Source: Pseudomonadota bacterium (GTDB lineage Bacteria > Pseudomonadota > Alphaproteobacteria > Rhizobiales > Segnochrobactraceae). Taken from it: a stretch of DNA of 5,238 nt. The translations under genes were made by a program, and so were the position numbers. The stretch spans positions 1 through 5,238 of the forward strand of contig JAEZMP010000637.1 of NCBI GenBank assembly GCA_023442215.1, in the 5' to 3' direction. Shown here in pieces: positions 1 through 4,855 of this stretch (its first letter is position 1; each line of letters opens with the position of its first letter). The notes below the pieces were generated by a model. The model ran no database searches. It worked only from the letters and a program-made list of their open reading frames with translations, and was not told where the DNA came from.

Positions 1-1
1 C

Positions 2-148
2 ATCCTCAGCGGCGTCCGCTTCCAGGTCGACCGGTCGGAGGCGGGAGGAACGACGGTTCACTTCAGCTATTCCGGCACCAGAAGTGCCCAGGCCGTTCAG
101 GATCTGTTCCGGGCGGGGGTGCAGCTCCTGTTCGGAAATTCTGAATAA
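2..148 (+). CDS. C-terminal end of an unidentified protein, possibly SRPBCC/START-like
   Basis: An open frame enters from the left edge and ends at TAA (146-148), giving the last 48 residues of a protein whose start lies outside the window. The visible part has two strand-like segments around VRFQVDRSE and TTVHFSYSG joined by an acidic Gly-Gly turn, followed by a helix-like stretch (AQAVQDLFRAGVQLLF). A beta hairpin followed by a C-terminal helix is the way SRPBCC/START-like (AHSA1 or polyketide cyclase) domains end, but the Gly-Trp motif common in AHSA1 proteins is absent and the fragment is short, so this is a weak suggestion. It is the only plus-strand gene and converges on the ABC transporter cluster, so it is probably unrelated to it. 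I am fairly confident that it is coding and not confident of the family. Confidence 0.5.
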   Translation: MLSGVRFQVDRSEAGGTTVHFSYSGTRSAQAVQDLFRAGVQLLFGNSE

Positions 149-213
149 CCGCGTCGCCGCGGTCACGCCAAGGCTGCCCGACGGCGTTCGGGTTCTGAGC
201 CCTTCAAATCCGG

Positions 214-246
214 CTTCCCGATCGGCCGCATCGGCCGACCGGGAAG
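214..246. terminator. Hairpin between convergent genes, likely bidirectional terminator
   Basis: Positions 214-228 pair with 232-246 over 15 base pairs with one A-C mismatch, around a 3-base loop (CAT). The hairpin lies 66 bases after the plus-strand stop and 10 bases beyond the last base of the ATPase gene, where a shared terminator would be expected. Neither side carries a clear T run (minus-strand flank CCGGATTTG), so it departs from the classic E. coli intrinsic terminator. The function is inferred from position and stem strength. Confidence 0.6.
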
Positions 247-256
247 TACCCAGTCT

Positions 257-997
257 TCAATGGTGGCGCAGGATCTTGCCGACGAACTCCCGCGTGCGGG
301 CTTCCTGGGGGTTCTCGAAAATCTGCGCCGGCGGTCCGATCTCCACGACCTGACCCTTATCCATCATCACGACCCGGGTGGAGACCTCGCGCACGAACGC
401 CATCTCGTGCGAGACGATCAGCATGGTGATGCCCTCCCGCGCCAGCGAGCGCACGGTGTCGAGCACCTCGTTGACGAGTTCCGGATCGAGCGCGGCCGTC
501 ACTTCGTCGAGCAGCAGGATCTCCGGCCGCAGCGCCAACGCGCGGGCGATGGCGACGCGCTGCTGCTGGCCGCCGGAAAGCTGGTCCGGATAGGAATGGT
601 GCTTTTCGGCAAGCCCCACCTTCGCCAGCAGCGCCTCCGCCTCGCGCAGCACCTCCGCCTTCGGCCGCTTCTTGATCGAGATCGGCGCGATGGTGACGTT
701 GCGCATCACGTCCATGTTCTGGAACAGGTTGTACTGCTGGAACACGATCGCCATGCGGTCGCGCATCGCCTTCAGCTGGGTGCGCGAACCGTAATCGATG
801 CGCGTGCCGTCGATGCGCACCTGGCCCCCGGTCGGCGGCAGCAGGCCCATGAGGACGCGCAGGAACGTGCTCTTGCCGGAGCCGGAAGGGCCGATCAGGC
901 TGATGACCTCACCCTTGTTCACCGACAGGTTCACGTTGTGCAGCACCCGGTGCTGCCCATAGGCGCTGGTCAGATTTTCGGCTTCGAGAAGAGGCAA
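257..997 (-). CDS. Polar amino acid ABC transporter, ATP-binding protein
   Basis: This 246-residue cytoplasmic ATPase would dimerise and energise the importer encoded just upstream. All nucleotide-binding motifs are intact: Walker [10 protein letters not shown] (36-44), Q-loop FQQYNLF (86-92), signature LSGGQ (140-144), Walker B ILLLDE (160-165), D-loop ALDPE (169-173) and switch histidine H197 in VSHEM. The length and the DPELV and HEM sequences fit the GlnQ/HisP/ArtP-type (PAAT) subfamily. The start codon is TTG (997-995): it gives the natural N-terminus [14 protein letters not shown], has GGAG seven bases upstream, and the next in-frame methionine (residue 50) lies beyond Walker A. The first 89 bases overlap the permease gene, implying translational coupling. 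A valine follows the Walker B glutamate (DEVTAALD) where proline is more usual; I regard this as normal variation for the family. The ligand cannot be read from this subunit. Confidence 0.95.
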   Translation of the reverse strand: MPLLEAENLTSAYGQHRVLHNVNLSVNKGEVISLIGPSGSGKSTFLRVLMGLLPPTGGQVRIDGTRIDYGSRTQLKAMRDRMAIVFQQYNLFQNMDVMRNVTIAPISIKKRPKAEVLREAEALLAKVGLAEKHHSYPDQLSGGQQQRVAIARALALRPEILLLDEVTAALDPELVNEVLDTVRSLAREGITMLIVSHEMAFVREVSTRVVMMDKGQVVEIGPPAQIFENPQEARTREFVGKILRHH

Positions 998-1664
998 GGC
1001 GTTTCTCCAGATAGGCTCCGAAGCGGCTGAGCGGATAGGAAATCACGAAATAGCCGGCGAGGATCACGGCATAGACCAGGAACGGCGAGAACCCGCGCCC
1101 TACGAACATCTTGCCGGTGAAGGCGAGTTCCACCACGCCCATCTGCGAGACGAGCGAGGTGTCCTTGATGAACATCACCATGAAGGCGATGCCGGGCGGC
1201 AGGATCACCGTCCAGGCCTGCGGCAGCACCACGAACAGAAGCGTGCGCGCGAAGCCGAAATTCATCACCTCCGCCGCCTCCCGCTGCTGGCGCGGCACGG
1301 ATTCGAGCCCCGAGCGGATGATCTCCGACAGGAAGGCCGTAGACAGCATGCAGATCGAGATCACCGCGATCACGAACAGCGAGATGTCGCGCGTGATCGA
1401 CTGCACCCCGAACATCACGATGAACAGGATCACCAGGAACGGAATGCGCCGGAAGATCTCGACATAGATGGTAACGAGAATCCGCAGCGGCATCAGGATC
1501 GGCGCGCGGGTCTCGCGGATCGCGGCGATGATGAAGCCGAACACGAACCCGCTGATGCAGCCGAGCAGCGTGAGGCCGATGGTGCGCCCCATCGCCTGCA
1601 GCACGAACACGGCATTGTAATAGGTGAAGAAGCGCGGGGCTTGCTGAACAATCTGGTCCCACAT
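909..1664 (-). CDS. Polar amino acid ABC transporter, permease (second permease gene)
   Basis: This 251-residue inner-membrane permease would form one half of the channel. Hydrophobic segments lie roughly at residues 29-49, 62-87, 94-113, 140-165 and 192-210. Family hallmarks are FRRIPFLVILF (71-81), the ATPase-docking EAA loop (REAAEVMNFG, 128-137, then VVLPQA, 145-150) and KDTSL (167-171), which place it in the His/Glu/Gln/Arg/opine permease family. The ATG start at 1664 overlaps the previous gene's stop as TGATG and has GAGG eight bases upstream, so translation is probably coupled. The normal family end falls near residue 224 (YLEKRLA). About 27 further residues, rich in Arg, Ser, Gln and Gly, run into the ATPase gene and do not look like a conserved domain. 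This tail could be real or reflect loss of an earlier stop. Confidence 0.93.
   Translation of the reverse strand: MWDQIVQQAPRFFTYYNAVFVLQAMGRTIGLTLLGCISGFVFGFIIAAIRETRAPILMPLRILVTIYVEIFRRIPFLVILFIVMFGVQSITRDISLFVIAVISICMLSTAFLSEIIRSGLESVPRQQREAAEVMNFGFARTLLFVVLPQAWTVILPPGIAFMVMFIKDTSLVSQMGVVELAFTGKMFVGRGFSPFLVYAVILAGYFVISYPLSRFGAYLEKRLASSRSRKSDQRLWAAPGAAQREPVGEQG
1005..1008 (-). promoter_or_regulatory. Ribosome binding site supporting the ATPase TTG start
   Basis: The minus strand reads GGAG here, with seven bases between it and the TTG at 997. It lies inside the permease coding frame. Together with the lack of an in-frame ATG before Walker A, it decides the ATPase start. Confidence 0.6.
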
Positions 1665-2338
1665 CAGAAAATCCTCGCCCTGACGCGGAAGGCCCAGCGC
1701 CCGACGAGGGCGAGCGCGATGGAAGCGACGAAGGTCAACACGACGTAGATGACGGCGACCACGGAGAACGTCTCGATGGTGCGCAGGTTCTGGGTCGAGA
1801 TATTGACGGCCCGGCCCGTGAGTTCCTCCACGCCGAAGATCGAGGCGAGCGAGCTGCCGAGCACGAGCCAGATGAAGAAGTTGCTGAGCGGCGCGTAGAT
1901 CGTCTTGGCGATGTGCGGCAGCATCACGTAGCGCACCGTCTGCAGCCCGGACATGCCGAGCACCTGCGCCGTCTCGATTTCCTCGCGCCGGACCGAAAGC
2001 AGGCCGCCGCGCAGGATTTCCGTCAGATAGGCCCCGGAATTCACCGTCAGCCCCATCACAACCGCCGTCATCGGCGAGAGCAGGATGCCGGCATCGGGCA
2101 GGGCGTAGAACAGGAAGAAGATCTGCACCAGCGCCGGGGTGTTGGTGAAGAACACCACATAGACGTTGATGATGCCCTTGAGGAGACGGCCGCCATAGAC
2201 CTTGCCGAGCGCGCCGGCGAGCCCGATGACCGCGCCGAGCCAGAACGACAGGAAGGCGATCTCGAGCGTGAGCACAGCCCCGTCGAGCAGGTAGGGCAGC
2301 TTGTCGAGCACGACCCCGTATTGGAAGGTGTAGTTCAA
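1664..2338 (-). CDS. Polar amino acid ABC transporter, permease (first permease gene)
   Basis: This 224-residue inner-membrane permease is the partner of the next gene's product. It has hydrophobic segments near residues 22-44, 56-80, 90-106, 150-169 and 191-212, the family segment FFTNTPALVQIFFLFYALP (63-81), and an EAA loop (EEIETAQVLG, 119-128, with YVMLPH, 137-142). Where the partner has KDTSL, this protein reads LGSSLAS (160-166). The frame stays open to about 2554, but the extra 72 residues are Arg/Pro/Ala-rich with no membrane segment. I therefore start at TTG (2338-2336): it has GGAGG nine bases upstream, the N-terminus MNYTFQYGVVLDKLPYLLDG looks like the family, and the length becomes typical. 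The stop overlaps the next permease's start. The two permeases are clearly different sequences, consistent with a heterodimeric channel. Confidence 0.92.
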   Translation of the reverse strand: MNYTFQYGVVLDKLPYLLDGAVLTLEIAFLSFWLGAVIGLAGALGKVYGGRLLKGIINVYVVFFTNTPALVQIFFLFYALPDAGILLSPMTAVVMGLTVNSGAYLTEILRGGLLSVRREEIETAQVLGMSGLQTVRYVMLPHIAKTIYAPLSNFFIWLVLGSSLASIFGVEELTGRAVNISTQNLRTIETFSVVAVIYVVLTFVASIALALVGRWAFRVRARIF

Positions 2339-2347
2339 CGCACAGAG

Positions 2348-2352
2348 CCTCC
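2348..2352 (-). promoter_or_regulatory. Ribosome binding site deciding the TTG start of the first permease
   Basis: The minus strand reads GGAGG here, nine bases before the TTG at 2338. It is one of the stronger Shine-Dalgarno matches in the window and argues against the longer upstream reading, which has no hydrophobic or conserved sequence. Confidence 0.65.
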
Positions 2353-2578
2353 GAATGGCCTCTGACCGGGCCGGAGCTGGCCGGGATAGGTCTCGCCGCA
2401 GCCTAGCGACGTCCGTTCTGCGAGGCGCGATCCGCGCGGCGGGCCGCGCCCGGTCCGGCGGGCATTTCCCGGGGAAGGAACTTTCCGCCTTGCGGGCCGG
2501 ATCCTGCCGGGCCTTGCGGGCAGCTTGCCCTTCGACGACCGGCGCCCTTCGCACGGCGCTTCACGGACGAATTCGCAG

Positions 2579-2587
2579 ACTATACCA
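2579..2587 (-). promoter_or_regulatory. Candidate extended -10 promoter for the permease-ATPase genes
   Basis: The minus strand reads TGGTATAGT, which matches the extended -10 pattern TGnTATAAT at all but one defined base, in otherwise GC-rich surroundings. The hexamer 17 bases upstream (CGGGAC) is a poor -35 apart from its GAC. Transcription would start near 2572, leaving a leader of about 230 bases before the TTG at 2338. This is a motif match only. Confidence 0.3.
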
Positions 2588-2696
2588 GAACCCTGGCCGC
2601 CGTCCCGGCGCGCTCGGCCCCGCCGGCGTACCGGCCCGGGATGCGGTCGGCAGCGGCGGGGGAGGGGGGCGGAGGGTCCGGCGAACCAGGCGCAAG

Positions 2697-2738
2697 GGCC
2701 GAAATATTGGGGCCGAGATATTGGGGCCGAAGCATATC
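2697..2738. repeat. 14-base tandem repeat, two near-identical copies plus a degenerate third
   Basis: GGCCGAAATATTGG (2697-2710) is followed directly by GGCCGAGATATTGG (2711-2724), which differs at one base, and then by a degenerate copy GGCCGAAGCATATC (2725-2738). The AT-rich cores stand out against GC-rich flanks and recur every 14 bases, a little over one helical turn. It lies about 100 bases past the binding-protein stop and about 110 bases upstream of the candidate promoter. It may be a protein-binding array or a slippage product; nothing in the sequence decides. Confidence 0.75.
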
Positions 2739-2758
2739 GGCGGTAACGCACGGACCGG

Positions 2759-2776
2759 CGGAGCCGAACGGCTCCG
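2759..2776. repeat. Small perfect hairpin
   Basis: CGGAGCC (2759-2765) pairs with GGCTCCG (2770-2776) around the loop GAAC. It lies just past the larger hairpin at 2785-2811 on the minus-strand transcript and may add to 3' end formation of the binding-protein message. It has no T run. Confidence 0.4.
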
Positions 2777-2784
2777 GAAACGTC

Positions 2785-2811
2785 CCGGCCGGATGGCATC
2801 CATCCGACCGG
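2785..2811 (-). terminator. Terminator-like hairpin after the binding-protein gene
   Basis: Positions 2785-2796 pair with 2800-2811 over 12 base pairs with one C-A mismatch and a 3-base loop (CAT). On the minus strand the stem begins 24 bases after the binding-protein stop and is followed by GACGTTTCC, a short T stretch. Many binding-protein-dependent importers have a stem-loop at this point that stops or shortens most messages, so that the binding protein is made in excess of the membrane subunits. A full terminator or a 3' stabilising structure would look the same. Confidence 0.55.
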
Positions 2812-2835
2812 AAGGTGCGGTTCAGCGCGGAACGA

Positions 2836-3645
2836 TCAGAAGAACGGGTTCGGAACCACCGGCACCATCATCGGCGTGCCGTACCACTTCTTCCAGGTGT
2901 CGTTGATGTATTCGCTGGTGTGCAGGTCGTAGAGCAGCACGTTCAGGAACAGCCGCAGCCCGTCGTTGCCCTTGGAGACGCCGATCGAGTCATAGTTGGT
3001 GAAGATCGTGTCGCTGAGCACGCGCCACTTCACGTCCGGATAGTTCTTGGTGAACGCGAGGAAGAAGTCGATGTTCTCGACGAGGGCGTCGCCGCGGCCC
3101 TGGGCGATGGTGCGCACGGTGTCGGCGTTGGTCTCGACCAGCAGCACCTTCGGCTTGGGCAGCTTTTCCTTCAGGAAGTCGACGGACCAGTTGCCGCGCA
3201 TGTTGACGAGGGTGATGTTCTCGTCGTTCAGGTCGGACCACTTCTCGGCCTTCACCTTGTCGGTGGTCAGCACGGCCATGGATTCGGTGTGGAGCGGCAC
3301 CGTGAAGTCGATCAGCTTGGCGCGCTCGGCGGAGCGGGTCAGGGCGCCGAGCGAGATGTCGATCTGGTCGGCGACGAGATAGGGCACGCGCTGGGCGGTC
3401 TCGGTCGGCACGAACTCGGCCTTCACGCCGAGCGCGGTGGCGATCTTGTTGCCCACGTCGATGTCGAAGCCTTCGAGCTCGTTCGTGGTGCCGTAGGAGC
3501 TCATCGGCGGGAAGTTCGGGTTGACGCCGATGCGGATCGTGCCGGCCTGGATGATCTGGTCGAGCGAGCGGGCCTCGACGGTCTGGCCGGCGATTGCCGT
3601 GCCGATCAGCGCCGACGCAGCGAGCAGGAATAGTTTGCGCAGCAT
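2836..3645 (-). CDS. Polar amino acid ABC transporter, periplasmic solute-binding protein
   Basis: This 269-residue precursor is of the family-3 extracellular solute-binding type (SBP_bac_3); it captures ligand in the periplasm and delivers it to the permeases. Residues 1-25 form a signal peptide: basic MLRK, a hydrophobic core, and a plausible cleavage site after VEA (23-25). No lipobox cysteine is seen. The mature protein shows TIRIGVNPNFPPM (36-48), EGFDIDVGNKIA (58-69), and the first-lobe ligand segment GALTRSAERAKLIDFTVPL (100-118), where R108 is the expected carboxylate-binding arginine. GDALVEN (185-191) is the second-lobe segment that usually carries an acidic residue for the ligand amino group. 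The ATG at 3645 is preferred over an upstream GTG (3672) because AGGAGG lies ten bases before it, inside the longer reading. The ligand is not predictable; opines or amino-acid derivatives are as likely as amino acids. Confidence 0.94.
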   Translation of the reverse strand: MLRKLFLLAASALIGTAIAGQTVEARSLDQIIQAGTIRIGVNPNFPPMSSYGTTNELEGFDIDVGNKIATALGVKAEFVPTETAQRVPYLVADQIDISLGALTRSAERAKLIDFTVPLHTESMAVLTTDKVKAEKWSDLNDENITLVNMRGNWSVDFLKEKLPKPKVLLVETNADTVRTIAQGRGDALVENIDFFLAFTKNYPDVKWRVLSDTIFTNYDSIGVSKGNDGLRLFLNVLLYDLHTSEYINDTWKKWYGTPMMVPVVPNPFF

Positions 3646-3655
3646 GAAAGTCGGT

Positions 3656-3661
3656 CCTCCT
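3656..3661 (-). promoter_or_regulatory. Strong ribosome binding site of the binding-protein gene
   Basis: The minus strand reads AGGAGG here, ten bases before ATG 3645. It is the strongest Shine-Dalgarno match in the window, consistent with high expression of the binding protein, and it rules against the GTG at 3672. Confidence 0.75.
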
Positions 3662-3732
3662 CCGCCGGACACGCCGGCTGTGTTGCCCCTCTGGTCGATC
3701 GGCCGGCTCTTTGCGAAGCTTCGATCCCCTCA

Positions 3733-3776
3733 ACCATTGACCATCATGCTGACGTTCTCGCGCACAATGGTCAACC
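3733..3776. promoter_or_regulatory. Inverted-repeat region, candidate operator/promoter of the binding-protein gene
   Basis: TTGACCAT (3737-3744) and its exact complement ATGGTCAA (3767-3774) flank a 22-base spacer. An overlapping pair, ACCATTG (3733-3739) and CAATGGT (3765-3771), gives a second dyad. Such arms are typical of dimeric regulator sites. On the minus strand the 3769-3774 arm reads TTGACC, five of six bases of a -35 box, but the -10 position 17 bases on (CAGCAT) is weak. Another possible -10, CTATAC, lies at 3786-3791. The exact promoter is unresolved. No regulator gene lies in the window. Confidence 0.45.
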
Positions 3777-3820
3777 GAAATGTTCGTATAGCGCACGCTT
3801 GTTCGTAAAATTATGCGCAC
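3754..3820. repeat. Three spaced copies of a GTTC...GCGCAC motif
   Basis: On the plus strand GTTC is followed by GCGCAC three times: 3754/3760, 3782/3791 and 3801/3815, with inner gaps of 2, 5 and 10 bases. The last two copies share the longer TGTTCGTA (3781-3788 and 3800-3807). GCGCA (3791-3795) can also pair with TGCGC (3814-3818). The cluster fills the space between the upstream SDR stop and the operator-like dyad, so it may bind a regulator of the binding-protein promoter. Confidence 0.4.
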
Positions 3821-3838
3821 AGCGAGACCCAGGGCTGC

Positions 3839-4606
3839 TCACCGCACGTAGGTGGCGCCGTTGACGTCGAGCGTGGCGCCGGAAAGGTGCCGCGCCTTTC
3901 CGGAAGCGAGGAACGTGACGAGGTTGCCGATGTCCTCCGGCGGCACCCACTCGCCCATGGCGAGGCCGGCGAACACCTTTTCCGTGCCGCCCTGGGTTGC
4001 GGCGAAGGATTCCGACATCTGGGTGCCGACCACGCCCGGCGCGATGATGTAGGTGAGCACATTGTCCTTGGCGTAGGCGCGCGCCACCGTCTGGGCCATG
4101 GCCTTCACCGCTGCCTTAGAGGCGGCATAGGCCATCGTCGCCGGGTTGGTCACGCCCCTCTGGGCGCCCCAGCTCGAGATCGTGACGAGGATGCCGCCGC
4201 CATTCGCCAGGAAGTGCTTCAGCGCGCGCCGCATCAGCCGCGCCGGGGCGAGCACGTTGACCTGCAGGGTTTCCGCCCACACCGCATCCCAGGTCTCGTC
4301 GTCTTCCTCGATGCCGCCGTTCCAGCGCATGATGGCGGCATTGTTGACGAACACATCGATCCGGCCCTTCCAGGCCTCGGCCTCGTCCCACAGCCGCTCG
4401 GCGGCGGCGAGATCGTGGAGGTCGGCCTGGATCAGTTTCTTGCGCTCCGGCGGCACGTCCGCGAGCGCCGCCTCGGCGCCGGCGCGGTCGCCGCCATAGT
4501 GGGCGATGACGGTGGCGCCCGCCGCGCCCGCGACGCGGGCGATCGCCGCGCCGATGCCTTTCGAAGCTCCCGTGACGAGAACGATCCTGCCGTCGAGTTC
4601 AAACAT
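3839..4606 (-). CDS. Short-chain dehydrogenase/reductase (SDR), complete
   Basis: This 255-residue cytoplasmic NAD(P)-dependent oxidoreductase is a classical SDR by length and motifs: cofactor loop TGASKGIG (12-19), NNAA (88-91), structural N117, catalytic serine in ISS (S144/S145), Y160 and K164 in YAASK, and PG (190-191). It ends in the usual GATLDVNGATYVR segment. The serine-to-tyrosine spacing is about two residues longer than in FabG. The frame opens at ATG 4657, but I start at ATG 4606, which has GGAG six bases upstream and gives the natural beginning MFELDGRIVLVTG; the longer version adds 17 unconserved residues. FabG-like names are common for this family but not informative: the substrate could be a sugar, alcohol, oxoacyl or amino-acid-derived compound. 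Its position directly upstream of an importer on the same strand makes a catabolic role plausible but unproven. Confidence 0.92.
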   Translation of the reverse strand: MFELDGRIVLVTGASKGIGAAIARVAGAAGATVIAHYGGDRAGAEAALADVPPERKKLIQADLHDLAAAERLWDEAEAWKGRIDVFVNNAAIMRWNGGIEEDDETWDAVWAETLQVNVLAPARLMRRALKHFLANGGGILVTISSWGAQRGVTNPATMAYAASKAAVKAMAQTVARAYAKDNVLTYIIAPGVVGTQMSESFAATQGGTEKVFAGLAMGEWVPPEDIGNLVTFLASGKARHLSGATLDVNGATYVR

Positions 4607-4612
4607 GCTGGG

Positions 4613-4616
4613 CTCC
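4613..4616 (-). promoter_or_regulatory. Ribosome binding site of the complete SDR gene
   Basis: The minus strand reads GGAG here, six bases before ATG 4606. No comparable site precedes the longer alternative ATG at 4657, so it decides the start. Confidence 0.6.
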
Positions 4617-4660
4617 GCGTGGTGTGGAATCGTGCCGGCCGCGACAGGGATCGGCATAAG

Positions 4661-4710
4661 CTAGAGCGCATTCCCATCGGATGGAATCGTCCGGTCGACA
4701 GAAAATCGCG
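4661..4710. repeat. REP-like dispersed intergenic element (putative)
   Basis: The stretch opens with CTAGAGCGCATTCC, has an inner dyad (ATT-C-CCAT / ATGGAAT, 4670-4687, with one bulged C), then GTCGACAGAAAATCGCGC. The order TAGAGCGCATT, short dyad, GTCGACAGAAAAT, GCGC resembles small palindromic elements I know as abundant between genes in Rhizobiales genomes. Here the right arm (AATCGCGCC) no longer matches the left arm (GAGCGCATT) perfectly, so this looks like a decayed copy. It lies between two same-strand SDR genes. The identification is from memory of the pattern. Confidence 0.45.
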
Positions 4711-4739
4711 CCAAATTCAAAGGTTTGCGTATATCCACG

Positions 4740-4766
4740 CCGTTCGGCCCGTCCCGGTCCGAACGG
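4740..4766. terminator. Inverted repeat after the partial SDR gene, possible terminator
   Basis: CCGTTCGG (4740-4747) and CCGAACGG (4759-4766) are a perfect 8-base inverted repeat around an 11-base loop. It lies about 90 bases past the stop of the partial SDR on the minus strand. There is no T run after it (CGTGGATATACG), so it could equally be a regulator site upstream of the complete SDR gene. Confidence 0.35.
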
Positions 4767-4855
4767 GATGGGATCGAGCGGAACGGCCCGGTCGCACCGG
4801 ATGTCGCCGGCCGGCGCCCGCGGGCTTCCGCGCGGCGCTTCATCCGGCACGGCGG

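Larger units (their letters stand above)
2339..2835. other. 497-base non-coding gap between binding-protein gene and permease genes
   Basis: Several open frames cross this stretch on both strands, but they encode Arg/Pro/Gly-rich sequence typical of GC-rich non-coding DNA, and none has a convincing domain. From the binding-protein end it holds a strong hairpin (2785-2811), a small hairpin (2759-2776), a 14-base tandem repeat (2697-2738), a G-rich plus-strand tract near 2656-2675, a candidate minus-strand promoter (2579-2587), a 10-base direct repeat CCTTGCGGGC (2488-2497 and 2512-2521), a short hairpin GGGCA-GCT-TGCCC (2518-2530) and the permease ribosome site. If the candidate promoter is used, the permease message has a leader of about 230 bases. 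No known riboswitch was recognised. Confidence 0.6.

Noticed and set aside
84..353. Plus-strand open frame of 89 codons near the left edge
   Set aside because: It runs through the intergenic hairpin and into the antisense of the ATPase end, in a different frame from the more protein-like tail ending at 148.
260..1030. Plus-strand open frame of 256 codons opposite the ATPase
   Set aside because: Its composition (His, Arg, Leu, Gln-rich) is typical of an antisense frame in GC-rich DNA, and the ATPase on the other strand has every catalytic motif.
970..1662. Alternative minus-strand frame across the second permease gene
   Set aside because: It encodes Arg/Ala/Asp-rich sequence with no membrane segments, while the overlapping frame has all the permease motifs.
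2488..2530. Leader hairpins considered as a riboswitch or attenuator
   Set aside because: The stems are short, no conserved riboswitch core was recognised, and there is no leader peptide rich in a single amino acid.
2656..2675. G-rich tract as a possible G-quadruplex
   Set aside because: The runs are irregular and such tracts are common in high-GC DNA; nothing else supports a function.
2355..2906. Open frames on both strands in the 497-base gap
   Set aside because: All are Arg/Pro/Gly/Ala-rich, overlap one another on opposite strands, and lack domains. GC-rich DNA produces such frames by chance.
2641..3633. Long plus-strand open frame of 330 codons across the binding-protein gene
   Set aside because: It is the antisense shadow of the binding-protein gene: the product is His/Val/Gly/Asp-rich without a domain, and the minus-strand frame has signal peptide, ribosome site and family motifs.
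3781..3820. Short repeats considered as a CRISPR array
   Set aside because: The repeats are only 6-8 bases, the spacing is irregular and too short, and no cas gene is nearby.
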